From Anaeramoeba flamelloides (lineage: Eukaryota > Metamonada > Anaeramoebidae): a DNA stretch of 64,000 nucleotides. The stretch covers positions 13,741,097-13,805,096 of the forward strand of contig JANTQA010000008.1 in NCBI GenBank assembly GCA_027625915.1, read 5' to 3'. Positions 1 through 12,339 of this stretch are shown piece by piece (position 1 is the first letter of the stretch; every line of letters begins with the position of its first letter). Position numbers and translations under genes: made by a program. The notes below the pieces were generated by a model. That model did no database searches. It saw only the letters and a program-made list of their open reading frames with translations, and was not told the origin of the DNA.

Positions 1-262
1 AGAAAGATAATTTGCAACTTTATAGTCTGAAATTGATAATTCAACCTTTAAATTTGTAGCGAAATACAGATTTTTTTTATAAAATCTTTCTTGGTTTTTT
101 ACTAATACATAGATTATTTTTAATTGATGAGATCAACAATTATTACTATTTAACTAATCGATTTTTTAGAGACTTTCGAACCAGGTAACGCTAATGTAGT
201 TACGGCCCAATAACAACATACTTTGGTTGTAGGCTTCTACTTGGTAGACGCTAATCCCTTAA
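1..262 (+). repeat. R1 dispersed repeat, copy 1 (runs off the left edge)
   Basis: About 260 bp that recur with clear similarity at 29349-29606 (same strand), 28852-28951 (opposite strand, core only) and 48310-48400 (partial). Shared blocks are TTTTTAATTGATGAGATCAA, a TTTTTTAGAGAC..GAACCA block, and the end block GGTAGACGCTAATCCCTTAA. The left half can fold on itself. Read on the minus strand, the core holds a GGTTCGAAA/GGTTCAAAT sequence like a pol III B box, so a SINE-like origin is possible but unproven. No coding potential is seen. Confidence 0.75.
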
Positions 263-730
263 ATATAAAAGTGTTTTTTATTGATCCTCAAATTCAGATG
301 GTATTTACAAGTTAAACAGAAAGAATTAGTGAATTAGACAAGAAGTATTTTCATTCGTTTTTTTCAAAATCAAAATATTTTTTTATAAAAATATGACTCA
401 AAAATAGAACCAAATAACAAGGATGTATTGGTATTAAAATAAAAATCAAAAATTAAAAACAAAATAATATCGTTTTAATTCATACACATACATTTAGAAT
501 CGATGTTTATTCAAAATCAAAATAACAAACTATATTTTTTTTTTTTGATTAAAAATAATAGTGATAGAAAATTTTCGCTTTATTTCCTCCTTTTGTTTGG
601 TTTTTAAAAGACAAAAGAAGAAAATTATGAAAATTGATGAAAAGTTTTGGATGAATATCAATTCAAGCAAACTTTTGAATAGATTTGTAATTGGGGTGTT
701 TGAAGATGAAAACAACTAATATTATTGTTT
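263..730. other. Intergenic, nothing recognised
   Basis: AT-rich spacer with poly-T runs between repeat R1 and the 3' end of the lysine-rich gene. No coding-like frame with supporting features, RNA gene or clear repeat is seen. Confidence 0.5.
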
Positions 731-941
731 TTAATCTTTGTAGAACCGACTTCCCGAATAACGTCTTTGTCTTCTTGTAAAGAAGTCATCAAACTTTTCT
801 GAGGAGTCCTTTCGGGCTAACAAAGGAACGAATAAATCAAGCTGGGGTTTTTGTTTTCCTCTTGGGGAGTCATTAACTGTGGCTCTTCTTTTTCTTTCTC
901 TTGTTGGTGTTGTGTTAATCTCAAGCAATTGTTCGATTTTT

Positions 942-974
<33 letters not shown>

Positions 975-1395
975 CTTTTTCTTTTTCTTTTCCTTTATTC
1001 GATTTGGTTTTGCTATTTGCAATTCCAAGTGATTTGTTTGAACATTTCAGCACGTCACTAATTTGATCAAGTGTTTGCTCCACTTCCTTGTTCATTTTCT
1101 TTGACAATTTTGATTTTTCTCTGAGATTTTGAAGATGTGCTCTATCTTCGAGAACTTTATTGTGGAACTCTTGAAAAAGAAAATCGTCTAAAAGCTCTTC
1201 TTCATTTCCACGAGACAAGTTTGTGATTTGGTAAAGTGTTTTACAGTTTCTACTAATTGCAGTGATCCGTTTGTTGAGATCTTTGTTTTGGGTTTTGGTT
1301 TTTTTTTTTTTTGTGTTTTCCATTAAAGTTGTTCCAGAGCCAACCTCTTTCAAACCATTCTTTTTTTTTTTCAATTTTTTACGGATGAAAGACAT
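731..1395 (-). CDS. Lysine-rich coiled-coil protein, unknown function
   Basis: Starts at 1395 with MSFIRKKLKKKK. Residues about 30-125 are charged and heptad-like, rich in L, E and K (stretches such as EELLDDFLFQEFHNKVLEDR), suggesting a helical coiled coil. A KEKEKE tract then runs into a pure lysine tract encoded by a 31-T homopolymer on the plus strand (944-974). The frame beyond that run is uncertain. The uninterrupted frame stops at 817. Another frame entered just after the run stays open to 731 and is protein-like (LFVPLLARKDSSEKF, then RRQRRYSGSRFYKD). A homopolymer miscount or slippage would join the two halves. No family recognised. Gene existence is fairly likely; the C-terminus is open. 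Confidence 0.5.
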
Positions 1396-2940
1396 TTTAT
1401 TTTGTAATAGAACTAAAAAATAAATAGATTTTTTGAAAATAAATATTTATTTATTTTTTTTTTAATAAAGCCTTGTCAAATAATTAATAAATTGAATTTA
1501 GATTGAAATTTTTACTGACAGATCATTCAAAAACAGACTATTTTTCGAAATAAGTTTTGAATTTGGTTCGAATTGAGCAAAGGAGAATTTCGTTTTTTTG
1601 TCATTGATTGTTAGATTGGTAAAATCCGTTTGTTGTGTTCATTTTGAAAAAAGTATTAATTATAACTCAAAAAGGCAAAGAAACAGATAATTTAAATACA
1701 CTTGACCCTTTGAGTAAAACCCGTTTCACAAAGTATTTTTCAATTCAGCGAATTTAAATTACAACAACTCTTATCACTAGTGATTAACTTGATTTTGTAT
1801 TGAAATTCCAAATATAGTCTTGTTTAAAAACAAGCTTCTCTTCAGAAAATGTCAGAAAATTATATAAAAACTGTAATTGGGTTGTTTCCAGTTCTCAAAT
1901 TTTTTTTTTCGCTATTATATCTCAAACCCCAGATTTTTCTAAACAAATAAACTTTTTTTAGATAAAAATTCAAACACAAAATTAAAGTATTCTAATTATG
2001 TTTCAAAGATTCAAAAGGAAGTAAAATTAAGTTGGGAAAAATTTCATTTCTAAGGCATTTTATTAAGCATCTTTTGTCTACTATTTGTTGAAAAATAAAT
2101 GGTACAAAATTTACATCCAGCTTCCAAAAAAAGATAGAATAGCAGGTAACATTTCCAATTTTTAATTCTTCAAAGAAGCTTAAATTATTCATTTCCTTTT
2201 CAGAATTGAGTTCTTTGTGGATTTGTTTTAATTCTTAGAATTTGTCATTTGATTTTTTTGGGATAGCTAATTGAAAATTTTGATCTTATTATTTTACAAT
2301 GAACTGGAATTTTCACTCAGAATACATGAACTGATTGCGAATTAGAAATAATAATTTACAATTATTAAGGGAGTTTGTACATTTTGCAATTTAGAGTACT
2401 AAAATTTTATTTGAAACTAATGATTCAAAATAATTCTTTGACCAAATATATTGATATTTTAATAAATAGAATGGATTCATCTTTCTGGGATAATATATTA
2501 ACATACCAATTAAAAAAAGGAAAAAAAAACAAACAAATCTTGATAAAATTGAACAATATATTATTAAAAAAAAAGGTTTATTTCTTGGTCTTATTTATAA
2601 TATTTGTTCTAATTACTTCTCCTTCACATAACTTTTTTTTTTAATTCTGACTGGAAAAACTTTTGATTTGAATTTTTTTGGAAACTTATTACAAGATATT
2701 TTTAAATAATGTTTGAAAATTAATTCTCAAATCAGATTTTCATTAAATTCATCTCATTTTAGATTTGATTTACGGAAATAGGATTTTTTTAAAAATCTTC
2801 TTTAGAAAAAAACAGGAATATTAGGTATATTGGTTTTATTTTAAAATAATTTTTTTTTCATCAATTTGAAATAAACTAAAATCAATTCTTGTTTTTTGCT
2901 TTCAATTTTTTGAACATTATTATTAACTTTTTTTATTTTT

Positions 2941-3302
2941 AATCTACATTCTTTCCAAGGCTACCATAAAATTTTAATTAAAATACAATTGAGTTTTTTA
3001 TTCTTATTTTCCCTTTGCAAAAAAAATTCGATAATAAGAGTTATTATTCCAAAAAAAATTTCAATAAATGAGCTATTATTCAAATTTTTGGAACATCAAA
3101 AAAAAAAATTTGAAGATTTATCAAGTACTTAATAATAATGTTCAAAAATGGTACAATTTTTAAAGATAAGTAAATATTGATATATTTTTTTGGAATAATA
3201 ACTCTTATTTCCGAATTTTTTGCAAAAGGAAAATAAGAATAGAAAATTCAATTTTGTTTTATTTAAAATTTTATGGTAACCTTGGAACGGCTGTATGTAA
3301 TC
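2941..3302. repeat. Foldback (MITE-like) element
   Basis: Two arms of about 118 bp (2941-3059 and 3184-3302) are reverse complements with roughly 85% agreement by eye, around a spacer of about 125 bp. The right end, CCTTGGAACGGCTGTA, resembles a sequence at 11603-11628 (GTAAAGTTAGAATGGCTGT). No coding capacity. Probably a non-autonomous DNA element. Confidence 0.75.
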
Positions 3303-4030
3303 TTTTTTTCGATTTCGGGTATTCATATCTTTTCTTTTAATCTTTGAAGTTATTTTCTTTCTTTTGGATTATTTTGATAACATTGTTAGAACGAAGAATT
3401 TTGAAAACAAAGTTGTATAAATAAGGTTTTGAAAAAATAATCTATAAATAGTATTAAGGCAAGAAAATCAAGGTATTACTTGTTTAATTTCATATAAGTT
3501 AATAAGAAATTACGGTGAAATATTTTCTATTATACATCTTGGTCAATTTTTTTTTTTTAATTTAATTTTATTTTTGATTTAAATGGGTTGATTACAAAAA
3601 GGTGGTTTTTCTTGTTTAGTCTTCAATAAAGAAAAAATTTGTAAAAAATATCAACATCTTCTCATATCAGTTTTTTTTTTTTTTTTTGTGGTTCTTATAT
3701 TAATTAATTTGAATCTTTTCTATTTATACATTTCTGAATTTAAACTTAATTTCAAATTTTATAATTCCAAAAAAATATTTTTGTTATTGAGAATCCTGAA
3801 ATAGAAAAGTTCAAGATTCAATTCTTATTTATATAGATTCTTTTCATGAATATTCAATGATATATAACGGTTTCAAAGTTTCAATATCCACATAAACCCA
3901 AAAGATCTTTTTTTCGGTTATTTCAAGAAAAAAAACTTTTAAATAGTAACCATTTCCTTTATTAGAAAAGACTGTTTATATTTTTTTTTGTAAAAATTAG
4001 AAGAATTATTTACTATTTAAACAATTACAA

Positions 4031-4224
4031 TAACTTCAACTTTTGAGACAAAACTTTCAACCAAATTTAATACACAATAAAAACCCCAAATTAAAGTACA
4101 AAATATTAATTCCTGTATATATTAATTATTTATATATAAAATTACATAAATACGCTTTAATTTTAGATTTTTTTGTACCATAAATTTCGTGAAAAGTATG
4201 TGTCTTAAAAGCGGAATTGGTCAT
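4031..4224. repeat. Foldback element, 'GGCACAAA' family, old copy
   Basis: The left arm (near 4034-4105) and right arm (near 4158-4222) are diverged reverse complements. They carry the same blocks, CTTTCAACCAAATTTAA and TGTGTCTTAAAAGCGGAA, as the cleaner copies at 52113-52306 and 53431-53629. Confidence 0.55.
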
Positions 4225-4303
4225 ACACAAATCAAAGAAAAATACATACCAAAAGATAGTATTAAAAACAACTGTTATAATGTAGAATCCCCCCCCTTTG
4301 TCT

Positions 4304-4432
4304 TTAATCGTGGAATTTTTCTCTTATTAATAGATCTAAGTTTTCTTTTTCAGTTTCAGTAAGGTTGCCAATAAATAATTGTGTTGAACTTTTTTGTACT
4401 GTTTCACTTTTTTTCTCAAAAGTCCAAGACAT
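4304..4432 (-). pseudogene. Short ORF resembling the start of an RRM domain
   Basis: A 42-residue frame starting MSWTFEKKSE continues with QLFIGNLTETEKENLDLL. This resembles the first strand (RNP2-like, LFIGNL) and first helix of an RRM. It then stops (..REKFHD), with no GT donor near the stop that would extend it, so the second half of the domain with RNP1 is absent. Codon use looks protein-like. It may be a truncated fossil, a single surviving exon, or a genuine microprotein. A short C tract (4289-4296) lies just past the stop. Confidence 0.35.
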
Positions 4433-5426
4433 TTTTCAAAACAAAAAAAAAATTCAAAAATATTTACAATACAAAATTATAAATTCCAAAATTAATCATT
4501 TTGTACAATTCCTTTATCTATATAAGAAGTGATTTTTTTCCCAAGCACCCATAAAATAATTCAGAAAAAATATTGAGAGTTTTATCCTAAAAACGTAATT
4601 TACCAAATATGAATTGTAGGAAAAATATGATTTTTACTCATTTTGTAGCTATTTAAAATCAAAAATAAAAGATTTGATTTTGAACAAATTTCTTCTTAAA
4701 TGGTCATTGATGGAATCTTGTATTATAAAAATATAAATTATTTAATAAATTTATTAATTGGTGATAATTCATGTTGGAATTCTTATTAACTTTAAAAAAA
4801 ATATGGTTAAATTTGATTATTTTTTCTTTTGCTCCACAAATAATTATTTAATTATTGCACAAAAAAATTTCCAACTTTTTTGATATACAACTATTTTTTA
4901 CACACCAACAATCAAAGTTCAAAAATGAGATGAACAAATTTTTTTTTTGAAAAAATTCAAATGAACCCCTTTTCAATTCTACTTTAGTTTTTAATTGTTC
5001 AAAAATACAGTATTTATTTCATATTTTCTAATGATAAAAAGTTAAATAGAAAGCTCAATGTTCAACTAGGACAAAAAAGATCTATATTCGAATTCAAAAG
5101 TCTAACTTTATAATTCTACAAGAGAATTTCACAAATCCTCTTTCATTTTATTACTTTATTTTAAATCTATTTTTCAAAGCACTCTTTTTTTTATGTTTGA
5201 AATTCCCTAGAATTAGAACTAATTTCGAGTTGATATAAAAATCAAAACATAAATTACTTATTTTTTTTTTTTTATTTCTACCTCCAATCATTAAAATTTC
5301 TTCAAAATTAATCTATTTTATTAAATACAATTGAAATTCTTACACTCTTATTGGGATTGAATTTCATATTAATCATTTTTTTCCAATTATTTTCAAATAA
5401 AATCACAAATCTATTATTTCTTTACA
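4433..5426. other. Intergenic, upstream of the FNT gene
   Basis: AT-rich DNA with many A and T runs and no accepted ORF. The last 100 bp before 5427 presumably hold the promoter and leader of the FNT gene; no specific element can be named. Confidence 0.5.
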
Positions 5427-6607
5427 ATGAAACGTATGAAGACAGGGAAAGAATCTCTTTATGAGATCATTGAAATAGGATATGAGAAATCAAAAAAGGG
5501 GTTTCTTTATCTTTCACTAAGCTCGATAGTTGGAGGAATTTATATTGGGTTTACTTGTTTAATTTTCTTAATGACAGTTGGAGGATCACCAACAATAAGA
5601 GAATCTGATCCAGGACTCGCAAACTTTTTAGGTGGGGTTGTGACTCCAGGTAATTTTAATTTTTCACAAGTTCTCTTCTCTTCACCAAAGATCTTTCAAA
5701 ATTTTTAAAGAAAATATCGTTTTTTTATCTCTTTTTTCGAAAAAAAAAAAAAAAATTAATAAAAAAACAACAAAATTTCTTTTTCTACTTTCTGAAACCG
5801 AAACTTTCATAAAATCAAATGAAAACCCTAAAAGTTGGCTTTATTATTGCATTTATTTGTGGATCAGATCATTTTACTGATGGTCTGTTATACACCATAC
5901 CACCATTATTCTCGAAAAGAACCAACATTCTCTCGGTTTTTTCAAACTGGGGAATAACCTTTCTGTTCAATTTATTTGGGGCCTTCTTATGTGCTTGGCT
6001 CTTTAGCTATCAATCAAACCTTTTAGATAATGATCCCGTGAATAGCTTTGCTAAGGCATACCTTTCATGCGAAGCCAATTCAAGTATCTGGGGACTATTT
6101 CTGAAAGGGGTTGGGGGTGCCTACTTGGCTTGTCTTGGCTTCTATCTCGCGGTTGCAGCACAAGACATCCTTTCAAAAATCTTTGGATTGTGGTTTCCCC
6201 TCATGGCCATGGGATCGCTTGGCATGAAACATGCAACAATGTCAATGTATTATTTGCCAATAGCCCTGTTAATCAAAGCACCTAATTCATCTTTTTTTAA
6301 ATACTTTTGGCATAATCTGTTGCCCATTTCAATTGGAAACATAATTGGTGGCACCTTTTTTGTTGCAACAATCTATTATTATTTATACTACCAAAAGGTT
6401 TCTGTAGACTTAGATTCCAATGGCAGTGGCGCAAATCAACTTGATCAAATTGAACTTTCTGATAATGATCTTGACGAAGTAGCGGATCCTAACCTAACCA
6501 GACGATATCGTGTAAGAAAAGTAGACTCAATACTCCGATCTAAAAGTGATGGCTCAGATGGTGACCAACAAATCGATTCAGAATCAGACATGTCAGATAG
6601 TGATTAA
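5427..6607 (+). CDS. Formate/nitrite transporter (FNT) family channel
   Basis: Exons 5427-5649 and 5835-6607 flank a 185-bp GT-AG intron; both junctions are phase 1 and give 331 residues. FNT proteins are pentameric membrane channels for formate, nitrite, lactate or hydrosulfide. Seen here: about six hydrophobic segments, the GSDHFTDG block at the position of the family's G-[AS]-E/D-L-F-T-G motif, KGVGGAYLACLGFYLA, and WFPLMAMGSLGMKHATMSMY, matching the family's helix with the central channel histidine (H of MKHA). After the last membrane segment comes a soluble tail of about 65 residues, highly acidic and serine-rich at its end (DSESDMSDSD). Bacterial FNTs are usually about 270-290 residues, so the tail accounts for the extra length. 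In an anaerobe, export of formate or another weak acid is a reasonable role, but the substrate is not readable from sequence. Confidence 0.9.
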
Positions 6608-8399
6608 TCGTGGTGTTCTGTATTCTCTCTTTTTTTTTTTTTTTTCTTTTTTTTTTTCGATTTTCAAACGTTTATGCTGAAAAAATTTTTTTTCAAAAAC
6701 CAAAACCAAGCTCCTTTTGTTTTTATTTTTATGTTTAATTAAGTTTGTTAATCATAAAATCAAGACTAAATAATAATTTAACCATTAACAAGCCTTTTTT
6801 TGATTCTTTTTTTTTCTCCTTTTTTTTTCCCCTCTCCTTTCTCTTTGAAACGATCATTCAACAAAACCAATTTAGTTCTAAACTGCCTTCCAAAAATCTT
6901 TCTAAAATTCTATTGATAGGTTGTCCATTTTATTACCAAAGAAGATTATTTTTAAGGTGGAAATTAATAGTTCTTGTTAATTGTGACAATTTTCAACAAA
7001 TTACTATTAGAGTTGTGTGGTATTAACACAGAAATAGTAATTAATAAGAAACCACCTAATATAATTAAAATCTTTCTTTTAAGGAAGTAGTAAATTTTCC
7101 TAACTACAGTGATCAAAATAATGCGGGCACAAAGTATATAAACCAGTATTTCAAAATTAAACCGTTATTTTTTTCTTCTTGTTTCGATACAACATCGAAG
7201 GCACAACCCAATAAAATACACAAGTCAAAACCAATTTTAGAAGTAAATTCCTTGATATTTTGAGTAAATTATAAATTATGAATGAAATTTGTTCAAAATT
7301 TTTTCTAATTTTCAAGTTTTTTTTTGATATTTTTTTGTTTTTCTGATGATATATTTTTAGTTACAAAAATTAACTCTCTTTTTGGAGAATAAATTACTAA
7401 TTTGACTTTTAATTTTGGATTTCTTTTTAAATAGAAGAACTTTTATAAACAAATAACATATTAACCTATCGGTTTATTGTCGGTTACTTTGATCGTTTAA
7501 TGTGTTAGTCTTCTTTCAAAATGAAACATACTTTTTATTTTGAAAGGCTGATTATAACTTATCGGCACATATAATTTTGACAAATGTGCTGATAATTTAT
7601 AAAAAAATTGAAAATAATTTTATTTTTGATTTCCATATTTGTAAATCTTATTACCCCACTTTTCAAAAATTTCTTAACAAAGTATATTTTGAAGATCAAA
7701 CCAATTTTGAAAAGTTTCTTTGTATTAAAACCTATATAATGCTGAACTAAAAGCTAAGGGGTAAAAATTTAAAAAAGTATGAAAATAAAAAATGAAATTA
7801 AAATTTTTCAACAATTATTTGAATTTTAAAGTATATAGAAAAAAATTTTAATTGTGAGAACATAACCAAAAAAAAACATTTTTTGAATATAAGAAGATAT
7901 GTAAACATTGAAAACAAAATATAATTAATCACTTTTCTATTTGCAAAAAGATTCATTTGAAATCCAGAGCATAATATTTAAATATTTCAATTTTTTTGCA
8001 AAATTTTTTTTTAATTGGTTTTCAATAATGGAAGAGAACGGATTTCATTTATGTTACTTCAATTAAATTGTGAAAAATAACTAAATTTTTGAAATCAACT
8101 TCGAAATTATCTGGTTTGAAAGCAAAATTTTCATATTTAAAAAAACTATAAAATGGAAAGAAAATTTTTGTGGCATTTTTTTTTGAATTTATCTTTAATA
8201 AAATGTAAATTGGTGAAACAAAATTATCTTTTGATTTGATAAAAACAGATTTTAAACATATTATAACTTGTATTAATATAAAAATTAGAAATTTTTATTA
8301 ATCAAATCACACATCCCTGAGGCTTATTTATAAAACTGAAGCAAAAATTGAACCTGTCAGAATAATGATTTAAAAAAGAAGATTTAAATCAATTCAAAA

Positions 8400-8940
8400 A
8401 TTTAAAAACTTTCGTTTTTGTGAATTGATTAATCCTCTACCTTTTAGAGAAAAAGAATTTGAAAATATTAACAGCAAACAAATAACTAAAATATGAAATA
8501 GCGAATTTCAGAATAAAATTTTAGAAAATAGTCCAAGTTGGAAATGTCTTGATTTTTTTTTTAATTTTAGAAATGAAGAGAAATTTTAAACATTTTCTTC
8601 TTATTTCTCAAAAAAAAAAGCTAAAGGCGGTTTTCCAGAATTCTAGAGAATAGAGAAAAATCAAAAGTTTTATTCAATTCTTTTAAATTAAAAAAAAAAA
8701 CAAACAACAAAATAAATTTAAAATTGAATGGTTCAACTTCAATTTTTTAAAACTCAAAAATTTTAAAAATGACTTTAACAGGTATTCTTATCTTTTGAAT
8801 AAAAATAAATCGAAATATTGTAAATTATGTAATAAAATAAACAATTTAGAAATCATTGAAGATTTAAAACATTTTCTAATAAATTGCTAGTCATAGAAAA
8901 TTACTGCAAAATCTGGATATCTGAATTAAAAAAAAAAATT
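8400..8940 (+). mobile_element. LINE (non-LTR retrotransposon) remnant, C-terminal zinc-knuckle region
   Basis: In one frame at about 8797-8887 the sequence reads SKYCKLCNKINNLEIIEDL then KHFLINC. This is the C-x2-C ... H-x4-C pattern of the zf-RVT region at the C-terminus of LINE ORF2 proteins (Cys at 8819 and 8828, His at 8870, Cys at 8885). Upstream, around 8420-8560, a related frame gives LPFREKEFENINSKQI. Stops and frame changes show it is long dead, and a hairpin repeat (about 8620-8700) sits inside it. A second remnant at 46380-47850 carries a related EIIEDINHFLW block. Confidence 0.55.
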
Positions 8941-9434
8941 AATATAGCAATGTATATTATAAAATAATAATATTTCAAATATCATAATATAAAAAAAATA
9001 TTCAATATATTTATTAGACTTAGTGGATAATAAAAGTTATTTTTAAGTATTTAATAAAATATCTAAATCAAAATTTAGGAATTTGGTAAAGTAACCTAGG
9101 TTTTTTTTTTTAATTTTTGAAATTTTGTTTTCATTTCGGAAAATTATGGGAAAACTAACGAAATGTACTACCTTTTCCAGTATTCACAAGAATCGAGCAA
9201 AATCAATGATTTACCTCGATTCATATAAATTCTGGTTAACCTAACATCAAATAAGAGGGTTTAATAACACCCCTCTTTAAAAATAATAATAAAAAACTAT
9301 TTTTTAATCAAAAAAATTCCCATTTATCAATTGTTCTAGATGATTAAAAAAAGTGTGGAAAGTAAATTTTTATCAAATTTATGTCAAATAAACAAAGTTC
9401 AATTCAACAGAATTTTAATTACTTCCTTTTTATG

Positions 9435-9620
9435 TACAGTCCTTGAACTTATAATGCACACATCCAATAAAACAAACAAGACATATAAAAAAACCAATTA
9501 GGTAAAAAAAAAATATTGTTTATAATATCACCCAATCTTTGTTTTCAACTCAAAGATGTTCAAAAAAAGCATTTTGTACAGTTATTTAAAAAGGTGTGCC
9601 TTAAAACTGGAACTAACTAT
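9435..9620. repeat. Foldback element, 'GGCACAAA' family, degraded
   Basis: Begins with ACAGTCCTTGAACTTATAAT and ends with GTGCCTTAAAACTGGAACTA, weak versions of the family ends ACAGTCAGTT.. and ..AACTGACTGT. The interior is too diverged to align confidently. Confidence 0.4.
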
Positions 9621-12339
9621 CTCTTTTTTTCTTTTTGAGTTGCCATTTTATCATAAGAAAAAAGAAAAAAAGAATTTAAGTTTTCAATCGAATATTAATC
9701 AAGAATAATTTCTTTTTTTTTTTTTAATGTAATCGTGTTGTTATTTATCTATTTTAAAGGAAAATTATATCAAACTAGATTTATGAATAATAAATATATG
9801 TTGTCATAGGATAAAATTTTATCAGTTCTTTATTAACAAAATTACTCTAAAAACATCCATTATAAATATCATTGAACTTTAATATACATTTTCTAATAGA
9901 AACTATTAAAAATATAAATTTTTGAAAAATTTTCGATTATTTAATTTGTTAAAATCTAGACAATACAAACCAAAATAATTGTATTTCAGTATTCAAAGTT
10001 ACGTTTGAAACTTTTATAATTAGGATTTAAATAAATTTTTTCAAGTTTTATATCATAATTATGAAAAAAAAAAAAGAAAAAAAAAAACAGAATTTAATAT
10101 AATTTTTTCTCCTAAAATAGTTGTATTATAAATAAATATTTTAAATATATTTCAAAAATATGGAATTATACCCTAAAAAATAATCACAAAGTTAATTATT
10201 TAAATTTTCAAAATAATATACCTTTTTTCGTAATAATCTATATTTCAAATTAAATTTTGGAAAGATATTTTTCAGCTTTGAAATATCAATATAGGTAAGA
10301 AATACTTTAAATTTGTCAAAAAATCTAGAATTATTTCATAACCTCTTAATATTTTTACGAACATTAGTCTCTTTTTTACATGATTAATTCAAGATTTTAT
10401 ATTATTTTACTAATTATTTGGTGTCTTTGAAACGTCTGAATCAAAGAATACTAATATAATTATTATCCAGTTACAATTTACATGGGTAAAACCTACCTCC
10501 ATGCTAGATACTAATGGTTTAACCAGATAATTTGGTTTAAATATATTATAATATTTTATTTAATTTTTCGAATTCCATAATTCAATAAAATGAATCTTAC
10601 CTTGCCATCAAAATGTGTAATTTATTTCTTTTCAAATTTTTGGTATATCAATATGGTTAATAATACATATAGTGAATCTACTTTAGTCCAAATTTTTTGA
10701 TATACTTAAAACAGTCTAAAGAAAAAAAAAAATAATTTTCTATGTAATTTTGTAATAATTGTCATTTTAACAAATATTTTTAATCATTTTTTGTCTTTTT
10801 TGATTTGTTTTTATTTCCATTTTTTGGGTTTCATGTATTTTTTTTTTGTTCGATCTGAAATTTATTTAAAAGATTGGTCTAAGGTTAAAGATGGGTTTAT
10901 TAAATTGAAAAATTAACATACAATGGGTATTTGATATCTTAGCATTTGATCAATCAATAATTGTTGTGAAATTTTTCCAAATTAGTTTTGAATTATTATA
11001 CTACTCATTTCATCATTTGTGTATCAAGAGATTTTTATTTTTGTTTTTTTTTTCTTTCTTTATATATAAAGATTATATATTAAAACATTAATATTTAGGA
11101 AAACTTAAACGAGATCTAATATTTATATTTGTAAAAACAAAACCACAGTTTTTGATACTTATGTTTTATTTTTATTAGGTAAAAAATTTTGGAATGGGGT
11201 TTATGATAAACCATAAAATAGTTATGGAAGATTATCTTAAACCATTTAATTTTTCATTGGAAAATAAAAAAAAGTATTTTATCCATTTTTCAGTTTTTAA
11301 TATTGACAAACAAATTGATAAATACAATTAGATTCATGGGGATCTTCAATTTCCAAAAATACAAAAACCCCAGGTATAAATAATTTAATAGCGATGATTG
11401 AAAAATAATTTCAAGTTTCAAGTTACCTTGTTTTCTTTACTTTTGCAATCTATTGTTTTGTTAATTTAAATAAAAAAAAAAAAACTTCTATTATGAAGTA
11501 ATTGAAATTGTGTTTTTTATCTTATGATATGAGAAAACTTGAATTTTCTATTTCACAAAATACCATTTTATAATAAGCAACTGATCTCTATTTCTTATAA
11601 ATTTTTATGGTAAAGTTAGAATGGCTGTTTTTTTTCATTAAAACAATTTAGAATAATATTTTAAAAGAATTGAACAATTAATAACACCTCCAACACACAA
11701 ACTTTCACCAAAATGTTAAAATACAAAAAAAAAAATACAAATTTAGGGACACTTCGAAGATTTGAAGAAAATGGTCTTTATTAAAAAAAAAATACCTTAA
11801 TTTATAAAGTTTTTTTTTAGATTCACTTTAGTTCAACATTTGTGTCTTAAAATTGTTGTTTGATAAACTTAAAAATGAATTTTCATATATTGTTTGATTA
11901 ATTGGAGAAGACTCTAAAAAAAAGCTTTTACAATTCATGAAACATTTTAATTTTACACGACACTTCGTGAAACATTAATAAAGTTCAATTTTGTTTTTTC
12001 ATTTAAACCAACGATTAAAAATAAATTTCTGTGTAAATTTCAAAATTTGATTATAAATGGTTCTCTTCCAACTGAAAAGTCCCAATTTTGTTGTATTTTA
12101 ACCTTAAAAAGAAATTTTATGTTCTTTGTTCGAATAATTAAAGAATAAGATTAAAAAGTGTAGATTCTTTGAAAAAAAAATAAATCATAATTTCTATAAT
12201 CAATGAACGTCAAAACTTTCTTTCCAAAATATATTTAATGTTTTGTAGTTTTTTTAGGTAAAAAGAAGAACCATAAATTGTCAAAAGATAATAAAATATA
12301 ATCAGAATTAAAAATCATTTTTTTATAATATTTCTATTA

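Larger units (their letters stand above)
1396..4303. other. Intergenic, repeats only
   Basis: AT-rich stretch. It holds a foldback at 2941-3302, part of another foldback at about 4031-4224, and a copy of a short end sequence (TTTGTTGAAAAATAAAT.. to ..CAGCTTCCAAAAAAA) near 2085-2135. That end sequence recurs near 23521, 37944, 38990 (reversed), 62100 and 63740. Part of 2380-2640 resembles 20330-20480. Open frames here are short and A/T-biased and were not accepted as genes. Confidence 0.5.
6608..12339. other. 5.7-kb gene desert with repeats
   Basis: No accepted gene. It contains a stretch (about 7150-7560) similar to 40680-40900, a LINE remnant (about 8400-8940), a hairpin of the TTCCAGAATTC type (about 8620-8700), and diverged foldbacks (9435-9620 and around 11600-11830). 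The rest is A/T homopolymer-rich DNA in which I see nothing. Confidence 0.5.

Noticed and set aside
1540-1600. B-box-like GGTTCGAAT at 1565-1573 as a tRNA
   Set aside because: No A box, no acceptor stem and no cloverleaf could be drawn around it.
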